64,000 nucleotides of DNA from the NCBI RefSeq assembly GCF_009184865.1, contig NZ_CP045096.1:3224001-3288000 (forward strand), in the 5' to 3' direction. The translations under genes were made by a program, and so were the position numbers. Below are positions 27,221 to 37,239 of the stretch, one piece after another; position 1 is the stretch's first letter; each line of letters starts with the position of its first letter. The stretch is from Streptomyces phaeolivaceus (GTDB lineage: Bacteria > Actinomycetota > Actinomycetes > Streptomycetales > Streptomycetaceae). The notes beneath the pieces were generated by a model. That model had not been told where the DNA came from. It ran no database searches and saw nothing but the letters and a program-made list of their open reading frames with translations.

Positions 27221-27250
27221 GTTGAGACGGATCTTCGGCGGAGTCTCAAC
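27221..27250. repeat. Inverted repeat with GTCTCA motifs
   Basis: GTTGAGAC (27221-27228) and GTCTCAAC (27243-27250) form perfect arms. Further GTCTCA/TGAGAC motifs lie at about 27292 and, on the far side of the methyltransferase gene, between 28080 and 28120. They could be transposase or regulator sites. No gene is supported in 27084-27337. Confidence 0.35.
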
Positions 27251-27337
27251 TGGTGTTGTCTGCCAGCCGCACTTCCACAGAGTTGTCTCACTTGATGTTG
27301 TCGGTCAGTCGTCTTCGACCGCGACCGGGAAGGGACA

Positions 27338-27970
27338 TCAGCGGCGTCGGGCCCAGAACAGGGCGTGCCCGCCCTCGCCTTCGGGCACGAACTCTTCCTG
27401 CTCGACCATCAGGCCGGCTTGAGTGATCCAGGTCCGGTTCGTGGCGGCGTCCGCGTGGCTCCACCACATAGCGGTCCCGCCGCCCAGCCAGTCCTCATCG
27501 ACGCCAGTCCAGCTCCGATAGCCGGTGGTGCCCAGGAACCAACCGCCAGGTCGCAGCCATCCGGCGACCTTCTCCAGTAACGGAAGCTGTTCCTCAAGCG
27601 GGATGTGGATCAGTGCGTAGAAGGAGACGACCGCGTTGAAGGAGGCCGGCCCGAAGTCCACGGCCGTGGCATCGGCGCGGATGAACTCGGCCTGCGGCAC
27701 GAGCTCCCGGGCCCTGCGGATCTGCACCTCACTGATGTCGACGCCAGTGACACGGTGACCTACGGTCGCCAGGGCGCGGGCGACGGGAACCCCGCTTCCG
27801 CACCCCAGATCCAGCACCGTGCCTCCAGCCGGGATACGACTAGATAGTTCGCTGATCCAGGGCTGGTACTTCGTCTCGGCGCCGTACGCCTGGTCATAGC
27901 GAAGGGAGAGCGCGTCGTACCCGCGCCGGACCAGCTCTTTGGGATCTTCGATGTCCACGCCGGTGGACAT
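27338..27970 (-). CDS. Class I SAM-dependent methyltransferase
   Basis: 210 aa from the ATG at 27970; in-frame starts at 28039 and 28048 (TTG) would add up to 26 residues, but family members begin near STGVDIEDPKELVRRGYD. Motif I is VLDLGCGSG, the acidic loop is VTGVDIS, and FNAVVSFYALIHIP is the motif IV region. The substrate is unknown; a small molecule is usual for this type. GTCTCA-containing repeats flank the gene on both sides, which may mean it was carried in. Confidence 0.82.
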   Translation of the reverse strand: MSTGVDIEDPKELVRRGYDALSLRYDQAYGAETKYQPWISELSSRIPAGGTVLDLGCGSGVPVARALATVGHRVTGVDISEVQIRRARELVPQAEFIRADATAVDFGPASFNAVVSFYALIHIPLEEQLPLLEKVAGWLRPGGWFLGTTGYRSWTGVDEDWLGGGTAMWWSHADAATNRTWITQAGLMVEQEEFVPEGEGGHALFWARRR

Positions 27971-28178
27971 TAGCCGCCCATGGTGAGAGGCCGCGAACCG
28001 TTTTCCCACGCGCCCCAGCAGGACAACAAAGCCCTCCATCTCACACAAAGTTGCCCGCCCGACGCAGATCCGAGAACTTCTCCTGAGACACCGGCAAAGT
28101 CACGTGAGACGAGACATTGAGGGAGTTGTTGAAGGGGCTGGAGCCCCGTTTCGGTGATCGTCGGCTGATCCTCAGAAA

Positions 28179-28433
28179 ATGTTGGTCATTGAGGGCAGAC
28201 TGGCCCGCGTGACGCCCTTGGCCGACGCGCTCGGCACCGACGACGACCTCCTCGGGATCTTCCCGTCTCGTCCGAGATCCGCATCGGCTCCGCCCTGGAT
28301 CTCCACCAGCGGACAGAATCCCGACCGGCAGATCGACACGCCGCCCCTCGCGGGGTCTACAACCACATCCTCGACCTCAAGGAAATGCGGACCTCCCCCG
28401 TCCCTCGCCCAGCTCGAAGGCAGCACCCGGTGA
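28179..28433 (+). pseudogene. Frameshifted gene remnant ahead of the NYN gene
   Basis: The frame from 28179 gives RLARVTPLADALGTDDDLLG and then loses natural composition. A second frame takes over with SSEIRIGSALDLHQRTESR and VYNHILDLKEM. Together they look like one reading frame broken by an indel near 28265. The first frame's TGA overlaps the GTG of the next gene, but this may be chance. Confidence 0.35.
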
Positions 28434-29116
28434 CCACCAAACACCCGCACAAGACCGCCCTGGTCCTCATCGACGTCGAGAACGCCTTCGGTACCCTCGC
28501 CCAGCGCTCCGTCGCCGTCACCCGGCTGGCCGCTCTGCTCGAACACGTCCCCGCGCAGGCCCAAGTGGTCGCCGCCTGTCCGCCCGCACGTATCCGGCCC
28601 GACGTCAAACAAGCTCTGGCCGACCAGGGCGTCAAGGTGCTGTCGGCCGGGATCGGGCCCAACGCTGCCGACAAGGTCCTACTCAACCGTGCCCGCCAGG
28701 CCGCCGCCAACGGCGTCACGCACTTCACCGTCGTCTCCGCCGACGCCGCCTTCGCCACCCTCGCCGCACTCGGTGAACTACACGTCCTCGCGTGGGATCG
28801 CCAGCCTGTCGGCAAGACGCTCGCCAAGGCGGCGACCGTGCACCGCATTTCCCGTCACCACAGCGCCCCTGCCTCGGCCTCTGCCCAGCCAGCGGCCATA
28901 CCCAGGGTGCCGCGCCCCGCACCCCAGCGCTTCGCTCCAGCACCGGCTTCCCCGCCACCTTCCGCGCCTGACTCCCCGCCCATACCGCGCTGGAGCACGG
29001 CAGCCTTCGGTGTCGGTGCTCTGTTCTGCGGCGGCCTCGCCTTCGGCACAGGCACTGCACTGGGCAGCCGACTGGTACACCTCGCCCTCGACGCCGCCAC
29101 CCGACCGCGCCCCTGA
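28430..29116 (+). CDS. NYN/PIN-like domain protein with C-terminal hydrophobic segment
   Basis: 228 aa from GTG with GAAGG 9 bases upstream. The first 125 residues fit the NYN (PIN-fold) RNase pattern: TALVLIDVENAFG with the first acidic cluster, the middle GPNAADKVLL, and FTVVSADAAFATLAAL with the late Asp. A Pro/Ala-rich linker follows, then a Gly-rich hydrophobic stretch near the end (FGVGALFCGGLAFGTGTALG) that may anchor it in the membrane. RNA cleavage is inferred from the fold. Confidence 0.6.
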   Translation: MTTKHPHKTALVLIDVENAFGTLAQRSVAVTRLAALLEHVPAQAQVVAACPPARIRPDVKQALADQGVKVLSAGIGPNAADKVLLNRARQAAANGVTHFTVVSADAAFATLAALGELHVLAWDRQPVGKTLAKAATVHRISRHHSAPASASAQPAAIPRVPRPAPQRFAPAPASPPPSAPDSPPIPRWSTAAFGVGALFCGGLAFGTGTALGSRLVHLALDAATRPRP

Positions 29117-29145
29117 CCGCCCCGCCCGGCAGAAAGCATCCGCTC

Positions 29146-29934
29146 GTGAGCGACCCCACCCTCTTCGCCCCGGCACCCGCGCCCCTGAAAGCGGACAAGC
29201 CCGTGCCGGCTGCCTGGGCGGCCGAGATGCCGCCGACCGCGCCGGTCGTCCACGGCGCGGTCATCATCAGCGCGATCGAGACCGCCTGGCGCGAGATCCG
29301 TCGCCGCTTCGACGGTGTACCGGACATCTGTGTCACCACCCCGCCCACCACGGGTGCGCAGGACCCCACCAAGTGCACCGCCCTCCGTACCGGTCGGCGC
29401 TTCGAGCGCTACGGGCACCTGACCATGCAGCTTCAGGTCTCTTCCGGCACTCTCGGGCTCGGCGGCCGACCGATGATGGAAGGACTGCTCCATCACGCCG
29501 CGCACGGGCTGGCCCTGACCCGGAGAATCGTCGACGTCAGCGGCGGTGACCGGCGCTGGCACAACAAAAAGTACGGAAGCCTCGCCCGCGAGGTCGGCCT
29601 GGTCCCGCCCGCACGCGCCGCCAAGGTCATCGGCAGGGGCCGGTGCCCCCTGCCCGACTCCGAAGCGGAGAAGTGGGCCGAGGTGATCGCGGCCCTCGAC
29701 GCCACGGCCGCCGTACAGCTGAAGGCCACCATCCAGGCCGTCGCACCGCCGCGCGGCGGACGTTCCGGCTCCCGCTTCGCGATCGTCTGCGAGTGCACCC
29801 CCGTTCCCCGTCGCCAGCAGGTCACCCCGCACTTCTACGAACAGGGACCGCTGCTGTGCGGGCTGTGCCTGGCCAAGTTCCGCCCCGCCGACTCCGTCGT
29901 GCTGTCCGCCCAGGCGGCCGGGGAAGATCTGTGA
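29146..29934 (+). CDS. SprT-like protein with altered active site
   Basis: 262 aa, GTG start. The central part matches the SprT-like peptidase fold: LLHHAAHGLALTR, then GDRRWHNKKYGSLAREVGL, and a C-terminal zinc ribbon (CECTP and CGLC). In active SprT proteins the helix reads HExxH; here the Glu is replaced by His (HHAAH), so proteolysis is doubtful while metal binding may remain. Such genes occur often on Streptomyces plasmids. It ends at a hairpin terminator and follows the NYN gene by 29 bases. Confidence 0.6.
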   Translation: MSDPTLFAPAPAPLKADKPVPAAWAAEMPPTAPVVHGAVIISAIETAWREIRRRFDGVPDICVTTPPTTGAQDPTKCTALRTGRRFERYGHLTMQLQVSSGTLGLGGRPMMEGLLHHAAHGLALTRRIVDVSGGDRRWHNKKYGSLAREVGLVPPARAAKVIGRGRCPLPDSEAEKWAEVIAALDATAAVQLKATIQAVAPPRGGRSGSRFAIVCECTPVPRRQQVTPHFYEQGPLLCGLCLAKFRPADSVVLSAQAAGEDL

Positions 29935-30106
29935 TCCCCGCACCGGATGAAGGGCGCCCCCGCCCAGAGAAAGCATGGTCCGCGCACCACTCGGCTCCGT
30001 CGCAGTCGGTGAAAGTCCGCTGACGGCAGGCCCGACACCTTGTACTCGTCGCCCGGGTCGCCTTCCTCCGACTCGATGGCTCGCGCGAACCTTGGAGGGA
30101 AATGCC

Positions 30107-30142
30107 AGAAGCCCGGCCCCTTCGGCGGAGGACCGGGCTTCT
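30107..30142. terminator. Hairpin terminator between convergent genes
   Basis: AGAAGCCCGG (30107-30116) pairs with CCGGGCTTCT (30133-30142), and TGTTT follows on the plus strand. It separates the SprT-like gene from the DUF317 gene. Confidence 0.7.
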
Positions 30143-30166
30143 TCTGTTTGGCTGGGGGCGCCGTCG

Positions 30167-30985
30167 CTAGGCCGGCGCTCGCAGCAGTCGCTCCCGGGTG
30201 GCCTCGGGCAGGATCCGGCGCAGGACCGGTGCGGTCGAGCTGAGGGAGTCGGCGAATGCTGCCACGAGGTCGTGCGGAACGCTGGAACCGAAGGAGGCCG
30301 CCCACAGGCAGGGGGAGCCGAGCGCGGGCTCGGCCCATGCCTGCCATCCGGTTGGTCCCGGCTCGTCGGCCTCGGTCGTCAGGGCGCGCGGGTCGGCGTC
30401 CTGGATGAGGGGCGGTACCTCGCCGAGGCTGATGTGCGAGGTGAACGTCGGGTCCGTCGCTGCCGCGTCGGGCTGGTCGATGTCGCGGAGCCAGCCGTGG
30501 GCGGCGACGGCGTCGAGGACCAGTTCGGGGCCGGCGAACGGCACGGTGGGCTGGTCTCGGGCGTCGAGCGCGACGAGGAAGTCGGCCACTGCCTCGCCGG
30601 GGACGTCGGTGGTGAAGTAGCACGACCACGACGCGAGCGGGCTGCTGGTGTCCGCGCGGGCGGAGATCTGCCAGGCGATCGGCAGGTCTCCCAGGTGGAA
30701 CGGCTCGTCCGCCAGGCTCCACTGCGCCCATCGAAGGGTGTCGGAGCTGATGTGCAGAACAGTGCTGCGCAGGACCTGGCGGTCCTCCAGTGCCTCGTCC
30801 GGCTCATGACGTCCGCGGACGATCGTCAGGCTCGTCCAGCCCAGACCGGAGAGCGTGTCGGCAACGCCGTCGTAAAGACGCCCGTCGTCACCGGCCAGAT
30901 ACCGGGGACCGACCCAGAACGCGGGCTGGCCGCCGGGCGGAACGGACGGGTCGGGCGGGAAGTCGGGGTACAGGGGCGCCTCCAA
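30167..30985 (-). CDS. DUF317-domain protein
   Basis: 272 aa, probable TTG start 15 bases after the stop of the gene upstream; no good ribosome-binding site, so the start is uncertain. DUF317 proteins are almost confined to streptomycetes and have no proven function. Visible family signs are VGPRYLAGD at the N-terminus, the WSCYFTTDVPGEAVADFL strand-helix, and the C-terminal WAASFGSSVPHDLVAAFADS followed by PVLRR. It follows two small related genes in the same direction. Confidence 0.8.
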   Translation of the reverse strand: MEAPLYPDFPPDPSVPPGGQPAFWVGPRYLAGDDGRLYDGVADTLSGLGWTSLTIVRGRHEPDEALEDRQVLRSTVLHISSDTLRWAQWSLADEPFHLGDLPIAWQISARADTSSPLASWSCYFTTDVPGEAVADFLVALDARDQPTVPFAGPELVLDAVAAHGWLRDIDQPDAAATDPTFTSHISLGEVPPLIQDADPRALTTEADEPGPTGWQAWAEPALGSPCLWAASFGSSVPHDLVAAFADSLSSTAPVLRRILPEATRERLLRAPA

Positions 30986-31000
30986 GGGGTCGGTGCGGGT

Positions 31001-31291
31001 CTAGTTGCCGCCGGCACTGCGGCGGGGGCGGCGCGGGGGTGCCTGAACGGGGCCCTGCCAGGTCAGGGCGATGGCGACCTCGGGCGGCAGATGGCCGAGC
31101 TGTGCGTCCTCGTCCCGCCCCTCGGCGAGGTAGACGACGGTCCGGCCGGTCTCGTCCACGGACTGCACGACCTGCGCCAGGCGGTGCGCCATCGGAAAGA
31201 AGGGGTTCATGGCCTGGCGGACCGGAGCATCCCGGTCACAGGCGGACAGCAGGTCGATGAGGTTACCGACGGTCATCTCCGGGGTCGTCAC
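31001..31291 (-). CDS. Hypothetical protein, 96 aa
   Basis: GTG start with AGGAGG six bases upstream, an ideal site. The sequence (VGNLIDLLSACDRDAPVRQA, then LPPEVAIALTWQGP) matches a small protein type often found beside DUF317 genes in Streptomyces. Function unknown. It ends in a basic Pro/Arg tail. Confidence 0.7.
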   Translation of the reverse strand: MTTPEMTVGNLIDLLSACDRDAPVRQAMNPFFPMAHRLAQVVQSVDETGRTVVYLAEGRDEDAQLGHLPPEVAIALTWQGPVQAPPRRPRRSAGGN

Positions 31292-31368
31292 GAACAGCCT
31301 CCTGGGGTGAGGGGAATCGGTGAGCGGTGAAAAGGACAGAGCCCGACAGCCGGCCGTCCGAGCGAGAA

Positions 31369-31749
31369 CTACTCGTGGGCGCTTGGCTGTCGTACACGAC
31401 GTGAGGTCTCCAGCACGCGCGCCACTGCGGCGGCGACAATGTCGGCCGGCGTCTCGGTGTCGAATGACAGGTGATAGCCGCGCACCTTGGCCGTGCCGGA
31501 CACGGCGATCTTCCATCCCTCGCCGCCCGTGCCGGGACGGCCGAGCGGGAACCAACCGAGGTAGAAGCGGCCGTCCTTCGAGCTGACGTGCACGTCCGCG
31601 CGGTCGTCCACAATCAGGTGGAAGTCCTCTGCGGAGAACTGGTCCATCACGAGCGTGGGCTGGCCGGGGCCGAGCTGCCACTCACGCAGCCGCAGTGCTT
31701 CGACGGTGGTGGAGAAACCGGAGTCCACGGGCGCTACGGTCACGGGCAT
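31369..31749 (-). CDS. DUF317-related small protein, 126 aa
   Basis: ATG start with AGAGAGG upstream. The core FYLGWFPLGRPG followed by GWKIAVSGTAKVRGYHLSF and PADIVAAAVARVLE resembles one half of a DUF317 unit. It is the first gene of a three-gene minus-strand group ending with the full DUF317 protein, suggesting a common role. Confidence 0.7.
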   Translation of the reverse strand: MPVTVAPVDSGFSTTVEALRLREWQLGPGQPTLVMDQFSAEDFHLIVDDRADVHVSSKDGRFYLGWFPLGRPGTGGEGWKIAVSGTAKVRGYHLSFDTETPADIVAAAVARVLETSRRVRQPSAHE

Positions 31750-32144
31750 TCACCTCTCTGACCTGGCGTTTCTTGCAAGGTCGTCTACGTTGACATGCCC
31801 CCGCCCGCGTTGGCCAGTCATTCCGCGATCTTTCCTGTCTGCCCCCGGCGAACTGCCGTTGCGAGTCATTTTGTAGGGTTTCAATTTCGGCTTCATAATC
31901 TCTGGCTCGACTGCACACGCGCCGCACATATGAAGCGGTCTTGAGATTCCCCGCTCAGAGGATTCTGTCTTTCGAGTGACGGCAGTCGCTCGAAGGCCAC
32001 TTCTCCGGCAGTGGGAGCATCGTGGTGATACGGCCCTACTCAGGCGCAGGAGCGGACCTGGCAACGGTTGCTAGCACTGGCTCCCGACGCGGTGAAGAGG
32101 ATCAGCCCGTATGTGCGCCGGGAGCAACCATGACGGCGCAACGG
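31750..32144. other. Intergenic stretch, no gene seen
   Basis: The interval is less GC-rich than its surroundings. It lies upstream of the DUF317 group and downstream of the pentapeptide gene, so it probably contains the DUF317 promoter. Confidence 0.4.
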
Positions 32145-32516
32145 TCAGCTCGGCCGAACAATGTCTGGAGAGGGAAGGAGAAGCCCTGTGGGTGGGGCGG
32201 TCAACACCATGTCGTCGAAGTGAGGTGGCGAATCCCACGAGGCGACAGATTGGAAGTCCACGCTGCCGCCGGGGAACGTCGCGCCGTGGAAGCTGACATC
32301 TCCGCCAGAGAACGTCGCATCATCAAACCCGACCGTGCCACCGGAGAACACCGCGTCATCGAAACTGACCCTGCCTCCGGAAAACACTGCGCGGGTGAAC
32401 CGGACCGCACTGCCGGAGAACGTCGCATCATCAAATCCGACCTTACAGCCAGAGAAATCCGCTTCGTCGAAGCTGACGAGGCTGCCGCTGGCGGAGAACG
32501 TCACGCTGGTGTTCAA
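32145..32516 (-). CDS. Pentapeptide-repeat-like protein
   Basis: The frame has repeated units of the type SFDEADFSGCKVGFDDATFSG, about nine units of F-x-x-A-x-F spacing, which fold as a right-handed beta helix. There is no ATG; the TTG at 32516 overlaps the TGA of the membrane gene upstream (TTGA). In similar Streptomyces proteins a hydrophobic N-terminal part precedes the repeats, so this and the next entry may be one protein split by a frameshift. Confidence 0.6.
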   Translation of the reverse strand: MNTSVTFSASGSLVSFDEADFSGCKVGFDDATFSGSAVRFTRAVFSGGRVSFDDAVFSGGTVGFDDATFSGGDVSFHGATFPGGSVDFQSVASWDSPPHFDDMVLTAPPTGLLLPSPDIVRPS

Positions 32517-32710
32517 CAGATCACTGCGGCCACGGCCGCAGTGACGGCGCACGCGAGGGTCAGGACCGCAGCGAAGGTAGCGGCGGCGCGCATAAGGCTG
32601 CCGGGGATCGTGGCACCGTCGGCGCGAGCGAGGATTCCGGCCACAGTGGCGGCCAGCAGTGCTACAGCCATCATGAGCGCGGCGGCGAGGAGGACGATGG
32701 TGACGATCAC
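32513..32710 (-). CDS. Small membrane protein upstream of the pentapeptide gene
   Basis: 65 aa, GTG start with AAGGGAG upstream. Two hydrophobic helices: VTIVLLAAALMMAVALLAAT and AAATFAAVLTLACAVTAAVA. It stops where the pentapeptide frame begins. It is either a separate anchor protein coupled to the next gene or the N-terminal part of it. Confidence 0.6.
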   Translation of the reverse strand: MIVTIVLLAAALMMAVALLAATVAGILARADGATIPGSLMRAAATFAAVLTLACAVTAAVAAVIC

Positions 32711-32828
32711 GGCAGGCTCCCTTGAACGGGCGGGCGTTGACGTGACTGTTGTCCTGGAATCGGCGTACATCAGGGTCCGTTCGAACGATGATGGACGCTG
32801 GCGGACACCGAACCCCTGGGGAACGCGC

Positions 32829-34263
32829 GTGCACGATGAACAGACGGGGCCTGAGCAGGCGTTAGCGGAACTGCGACGCAGGCTTGAGGATGGGCTGGCC
32901 CGCTCCCGGTGGAGCAAGACGCAGTTGGCAGCGAAGGCAGAGTTGGCACGTACCACCGTGTACGAGGCCATGCGAAGCGAGGCTCCCGTGCCGTCGCCGG
33001 AGACGGTCGCAGCCCTGGCCCAAGTACTGAAGCTGCCCGTAGCGGTGCTCCTGGAGCTGCGACGCCACGCTGCCACGCCCATCGGTCCAGACGCTGGGGA
33101 TGTCTTGGCGCCGGGGCGGCCGTTGTCGGAGTGGGATCCGCACGACCTGGAGGTCCACCCCGCTGGCGATGCTGCGGGCTGCGGCGTGCCGGGACAGCGA
33201 GTGCTGCCAGGGTACGTGCGGCGGGAGCACGACGAGACACTGACCGGTGAAGTGCGAGAGGCCGCTGCGGGCAACAGCCGAATGGTGGTGCTAGTCGGCA
33301 CGTCCTCGACGGGCAAGACGAGGGCCTGCTGGCAGGCAGTCCAGCCGCTGGCCGATCTAGGCTGGCGGCTGTGGCATCCCTTCGACCCCACTCGGGCCGA
33401 CGCCGCCCTGGCCTCCCTAAACCGTGTCGGGCCGAAGACGGTGGTGTGGCTAAACGAGGCCCAGCACTACCTCGGAGATGCCGCCCGCGGCGAACACATT
33501 GCGGCCGCCCTGCACACACTGATCACCGATCGGGAGCGGGCACCAGTCCTCATCCTGGGCACTCTGTGGAAGGAGTACGCAGACCGTTACACCACCTTGC
33601 CTTCCCCAGGCGGACCGGACCCGCACAGCCGCGCGCGCGAACTGCTCAGCCGACGGCGCGTCCCGGTCCCAGACACCTTCGACGAGACAGCGTTGGCAGC
33701 GGCACGATCGCTGGCGGCCGCTGGTGACCGCCAGCTGGCCGATGCACTGACCCGCGCCGATGGCCACGGCCGCCTCGCCCAGGACCTGGCCGGCGCTCCC
33801 GAACTCCTGCGGCGCTACGAGGACGGATCCCCGCCGGCCAGGGCACTGCTCCAGGCGGCGATGGACGCCCGACGCCTTGGCGTCGGGCTGCACCTGCCGC
33901 AGGCATTCCTGACCGACGCCGCACCCGACTACCTCACCGATGCCGACTATCAGGGGCTCACCGAAGACTGGGCGGAGGTGGCCTACGCCGAACTTGCGAA
34001 ACTAGTCCACGGCAAACAGGCCCCGCTCAGCCGCATTCGCCAGCGCCCCCTGCACCGGCCACCCGCACCCCAGCCCAGTGCGCCATCCGCGCCAGCAGGG
34101 CTGGTGTTCCGGCTCGCCGACTACCTCGAACAGCACGGCCGCGCCACTCGCCGGGTTCTGTGCCCACCCGCCTCCTTCTGGCACGCCGCGCACAAACACC
34201 TGACTCACCCCGACGACCTCCAAAACCTCGCCCATGCAGCTGGCGACAAGCACCGCATCCAAT
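32829..34263 (+). pseudogene. HTH/P-loop NTPase/repeat protein, 5' part (split by IS)
   Basis: Start GTG at 32829 with GGGGA upstream. Residues about 10-80 are an XRE-type HTH (SKTQLAAKAELARTTVYEAM). A P-loop ATPase follows: Walker A GTSSTGKT at 157-164 and Walker B-like VVWLNEAQ near 205. A helical domain and a Pro-rich linker come next, up to CLASSIC-like FWHAAHKHLTHPDD. The IS copy A interrupts the codon after HRIQ. Joined to 35978-37149 (one AAT copy removed) the frame continues as QWARHLQQRAAKAG and gives 868 aa. The family is common in Streptomyces; its role is not established. Confidence 0.85.
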
Positions 34264-34440
34264 GAGCCTTCGCCAAGTTCGTTTCCGCAGTTCAGTGGGG
34301 CTGGTGTGATGCGCGGGTGAAGTCCTCGCGCTGGCAGGCGGGGTGATCGTTAGCACGAGATCGTCCGGCGCGGGCGTTCTCGCGGGTTCTGGCGTGAGGT
34401 TCGGGGCTGCCGCGTAGGTTCCGCGTCGGGAGGGATGTTC

Positions 34441-34953
<513 letters not shown>

Positions 34954-35026
34954 CCAGCGGTGCTGACGGACGGACGGTCCGATTCCTGCCGTAACGCGAG
35001 GGCCCCCGGCGGGAGTTGGTTGATGT

Positions 35027-35860
35027 GTGACGAAAAACCAGCCCGCCGAGGGCGCTCAAGAAGTTGTCTACCAGGTCCGCCTCCCGCTGTCGAAGCGGAC
35101 CATCGACCTCGTCGCCGACCTGATACGCCGGCGCCGGAACCAGATGCGCTCGCCCTGGCGCAAGGCCGAACCCGGTAAGCAGGCCGTCATCGTGCTCGCC
35201 GTCCTGCGTCACGACCAGCGCCTGGCCGACATGGCCGGCGGCAACGGTGTCGGGGAGTCCACCGTCCGCCGCTGGGTGAAGGAAGTCGTCAGGCTGCTGG
35301 CCGCCCGCGCCCCGCGCCTGGACCGGGCATTGAAGAAGATCGCCCGCGGCGGCGGGGTCGTGGTCCTCCTCGACGGCACCCTGATCCGCACCCGCCGCCG
35401 CACCGGGAAGGACGACCGGAAGAACTACTCAGGCAAGCACAAGACCCATGGCCTGCTGTTTCTCGCTCTGACCGACGAGAAGGGCAACCTGATCTGGATC
35501 TCCGCGGCCAGGCCCGGCCGGTCCAGCGAAATCACCACCGCCCGCCACAACAAGATCACCGAACACCTGCGGGAAGCCGGCCTCGGCGCCCTGGCCGACC
35601 TCGGCTTCGTCGGCCTCGACGACAAACCCGACGACGACCCGGTGATCATCACCGGCCGCAAGGCCACCCGAAACCACCAGCTGACCGCCGCCGAGAAGGA
35701 GACGAACCGCCTGGTCAGCCGCGAACGCGCCGCCAACGAACACGGCTTCGCGGACCTCAAGAACTGGCGGACCCTGACCAAACTCCGCACCGACACCCGG
35801 CAGGCCACCACGCTCCTGCGGGCCCTGCTCGTCCTGGCGAACAGCGAAGTACAGCGGTAA
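35027..35860 (+). CDS. IS5/ISL2-like transposase (copy A)
   Basis: 277 aa. An N-terminal HTH_4-like region (LADMAGGNGVGESTVRRWVK) precedes the DDE_4-type core: VVLLDGTLIRTRRR with the first Asp, GLLFLALTDEKGNLIWIS, LADLGFVGLDD, and the Glu-bearing RAANEHGFADLKNWR. No frameshift. Starts at GTG. Identical to the transposase of copy B, which implies recent duplication and probable activity. Confidence 0.92.
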   Translation: MTKNQPAEGAQEVVYQVRLPLSKRTIDLVADLIRRRRNQMRSPWRKAEPGKQAVIVLAVLRHDQRLADMAGGNGVGESTVRRWVKEVVRLLAARAPRLDRALKKIARGGGVVVLLDGTLIRTRRRTGKDDRKNYSGKHKTHGLLFLALTDEKGNLIWISAARPGRSSEITTARHNKITEHLREAGLGALADLGFVGLDDKPDDDPVIITGRKATRNHQLTAAEKETNRLVSRERAANEHGFADLKNWRTLTKLRTDTRQATTLLRALLVLANSEVQR

Positions 35861-35977
35861 CCAGACAGGGCGGACGATCTCGCCCCGATGATCACGCCAC
35901 CGGCCAGCGTGAGGACCTCATCGACACATCACACCAGCCCCACTGAACTGCGGAAACGAACTTGGCGAAGGCTCAAT

Positions 35978-37149
35978 GGGCCAGACACCTCCAACAGCGT
36001 GCTGCCAAGGCTGGCAATGCAGACGCATTGCTCGAACTGGCCCACCTCCGGGAAGTCGCTGGAGATCAAGAAGGCGCTGAAACCTTGCGGCGGCGGGCCG
36101 CCGACAACGGCGGCCCAGACATCCTTCTCGAACTGGCCCACCTCCGGGAAGTCGGTGGAGATCAAGAAGGCGCTGAAACCCTGCTGCAACGAGCCGCCGA
36201 CAACGGCTCTACGGAAGCACTGCTCCGACAAGCCGAACTCCGGGCAAACGCCGGAGACCTAGAAGGCGCTGAAACCCTGCTGCAACGAATCGCCGGCGCC
36301 GTTGGCCTACGTCAGCTTGCTCAACTCCGGGTATTCGCGGGAGACCAGCAAGGCGCCGAAGCCCTGCTGCGGCGGGCTGCCGACGCTGGCGACACCGACG
36401 CCCTGCGACAACTGGCCGAACTCCGGGAAGATGCCGGAGACCGGGACGGTGCTGAAATCCTGCTGCGGCAAGCTGCTGACGCTGGCGACGCCGACGCCCT
36501 ACTCCAGCTAGCCGAGCTGAAGGAATACGCCGGAGATCCGGAAAGCGCCGAAAGCCTGGCCGGGCAGGCCGCCGACGCCGGCGCTACCTACGCCCTACTC
36601 CAGTTGGCCACGCACCGGGAATACGCTGGAGACCGGGCCGGTGCTGAAACCCTGCTACGGCGGGACTCCGGCAACGACGGCGTCCTTCGACTGCTGGCCA
36701 GCTTCCGGGAAGACGCCGGAGACCGGGACGGTGCTGAAGCCCTGCTGCGGCAAGCCGCCGACGCTGGCGACACCGTCGCCCTGCGCCGACTGGCCGATCT
36801 CCGGGAAGATGCCGGTGACCGGGACGGTGCTGAAACTCTGCTGCGGCAAGCCGCCGACGCTGGCGACAAGTTCGCCCTGCGACAACTGGCCAGCTTCCGG
36901 GAAGACGCCGGTGACCGGGACGGTGCTGAAGCCCTGCTGCGGCAAGCCGCCGACGCTGGCGACAGCTTCGCTCTGTGCCAACTGGTCCGTCTCCGGGAAG
37001 CCGCTGGAGACCGGAGCGGTGCTGAAGCCCTGCTGCGGCGGGCTGCAGACGCCAGCAACGGTTCCGAGCAGCGAGTCGTTGAGAAGTGGAGAGGCTTGTG
37101 GCCGTACGGGCTGGACGCGGACGGTACACCGGCCGCCCCCTGGACGTAG
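35978..37149 (+). pseudogene. HTH/P-loop/repeat protein, 3' part (split by IS)
   Basis: Continuation of the gene beginning at 32829. It consists of about twelve helix-pair repeats of 32 residues (AADAGDTDALRQLAELRED, then AGDRDGAE), a TPR/Sel1-like solenoid likely to bind protein partners. An ATG inside the IS end could start translation of this half alone (frame from 35962), which would give a repeat-only protein. Several repeats are nearly identical at DNA level (96-bp period). It ends 90 bases before the end of a convergent gene that was also broken by the same IS. Confidence 0.85.
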
Positions 37150-37239
37150 GCACCACACCGCTTGCGCCTCGGGGACCACACGGGAGGGACGTGTCCTGCA
37201 TTTTGTTACCGCCCAGAATCACATTTCGTTGCTTCCCAC

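Noticed and set aside
30000..30030. GGTGAAAGTCCG resembling part of a cobalamin riboswitch
   Set aside because: No matching B12-box or core around it, and no cobalamin gene nearby.
35978..37050. Regular DNA repeats of about 96 bases
   Set aside because: The period equals 32 codons of a helical-repeat protein; there are no unique spacers, so it is not a CRISPR array.
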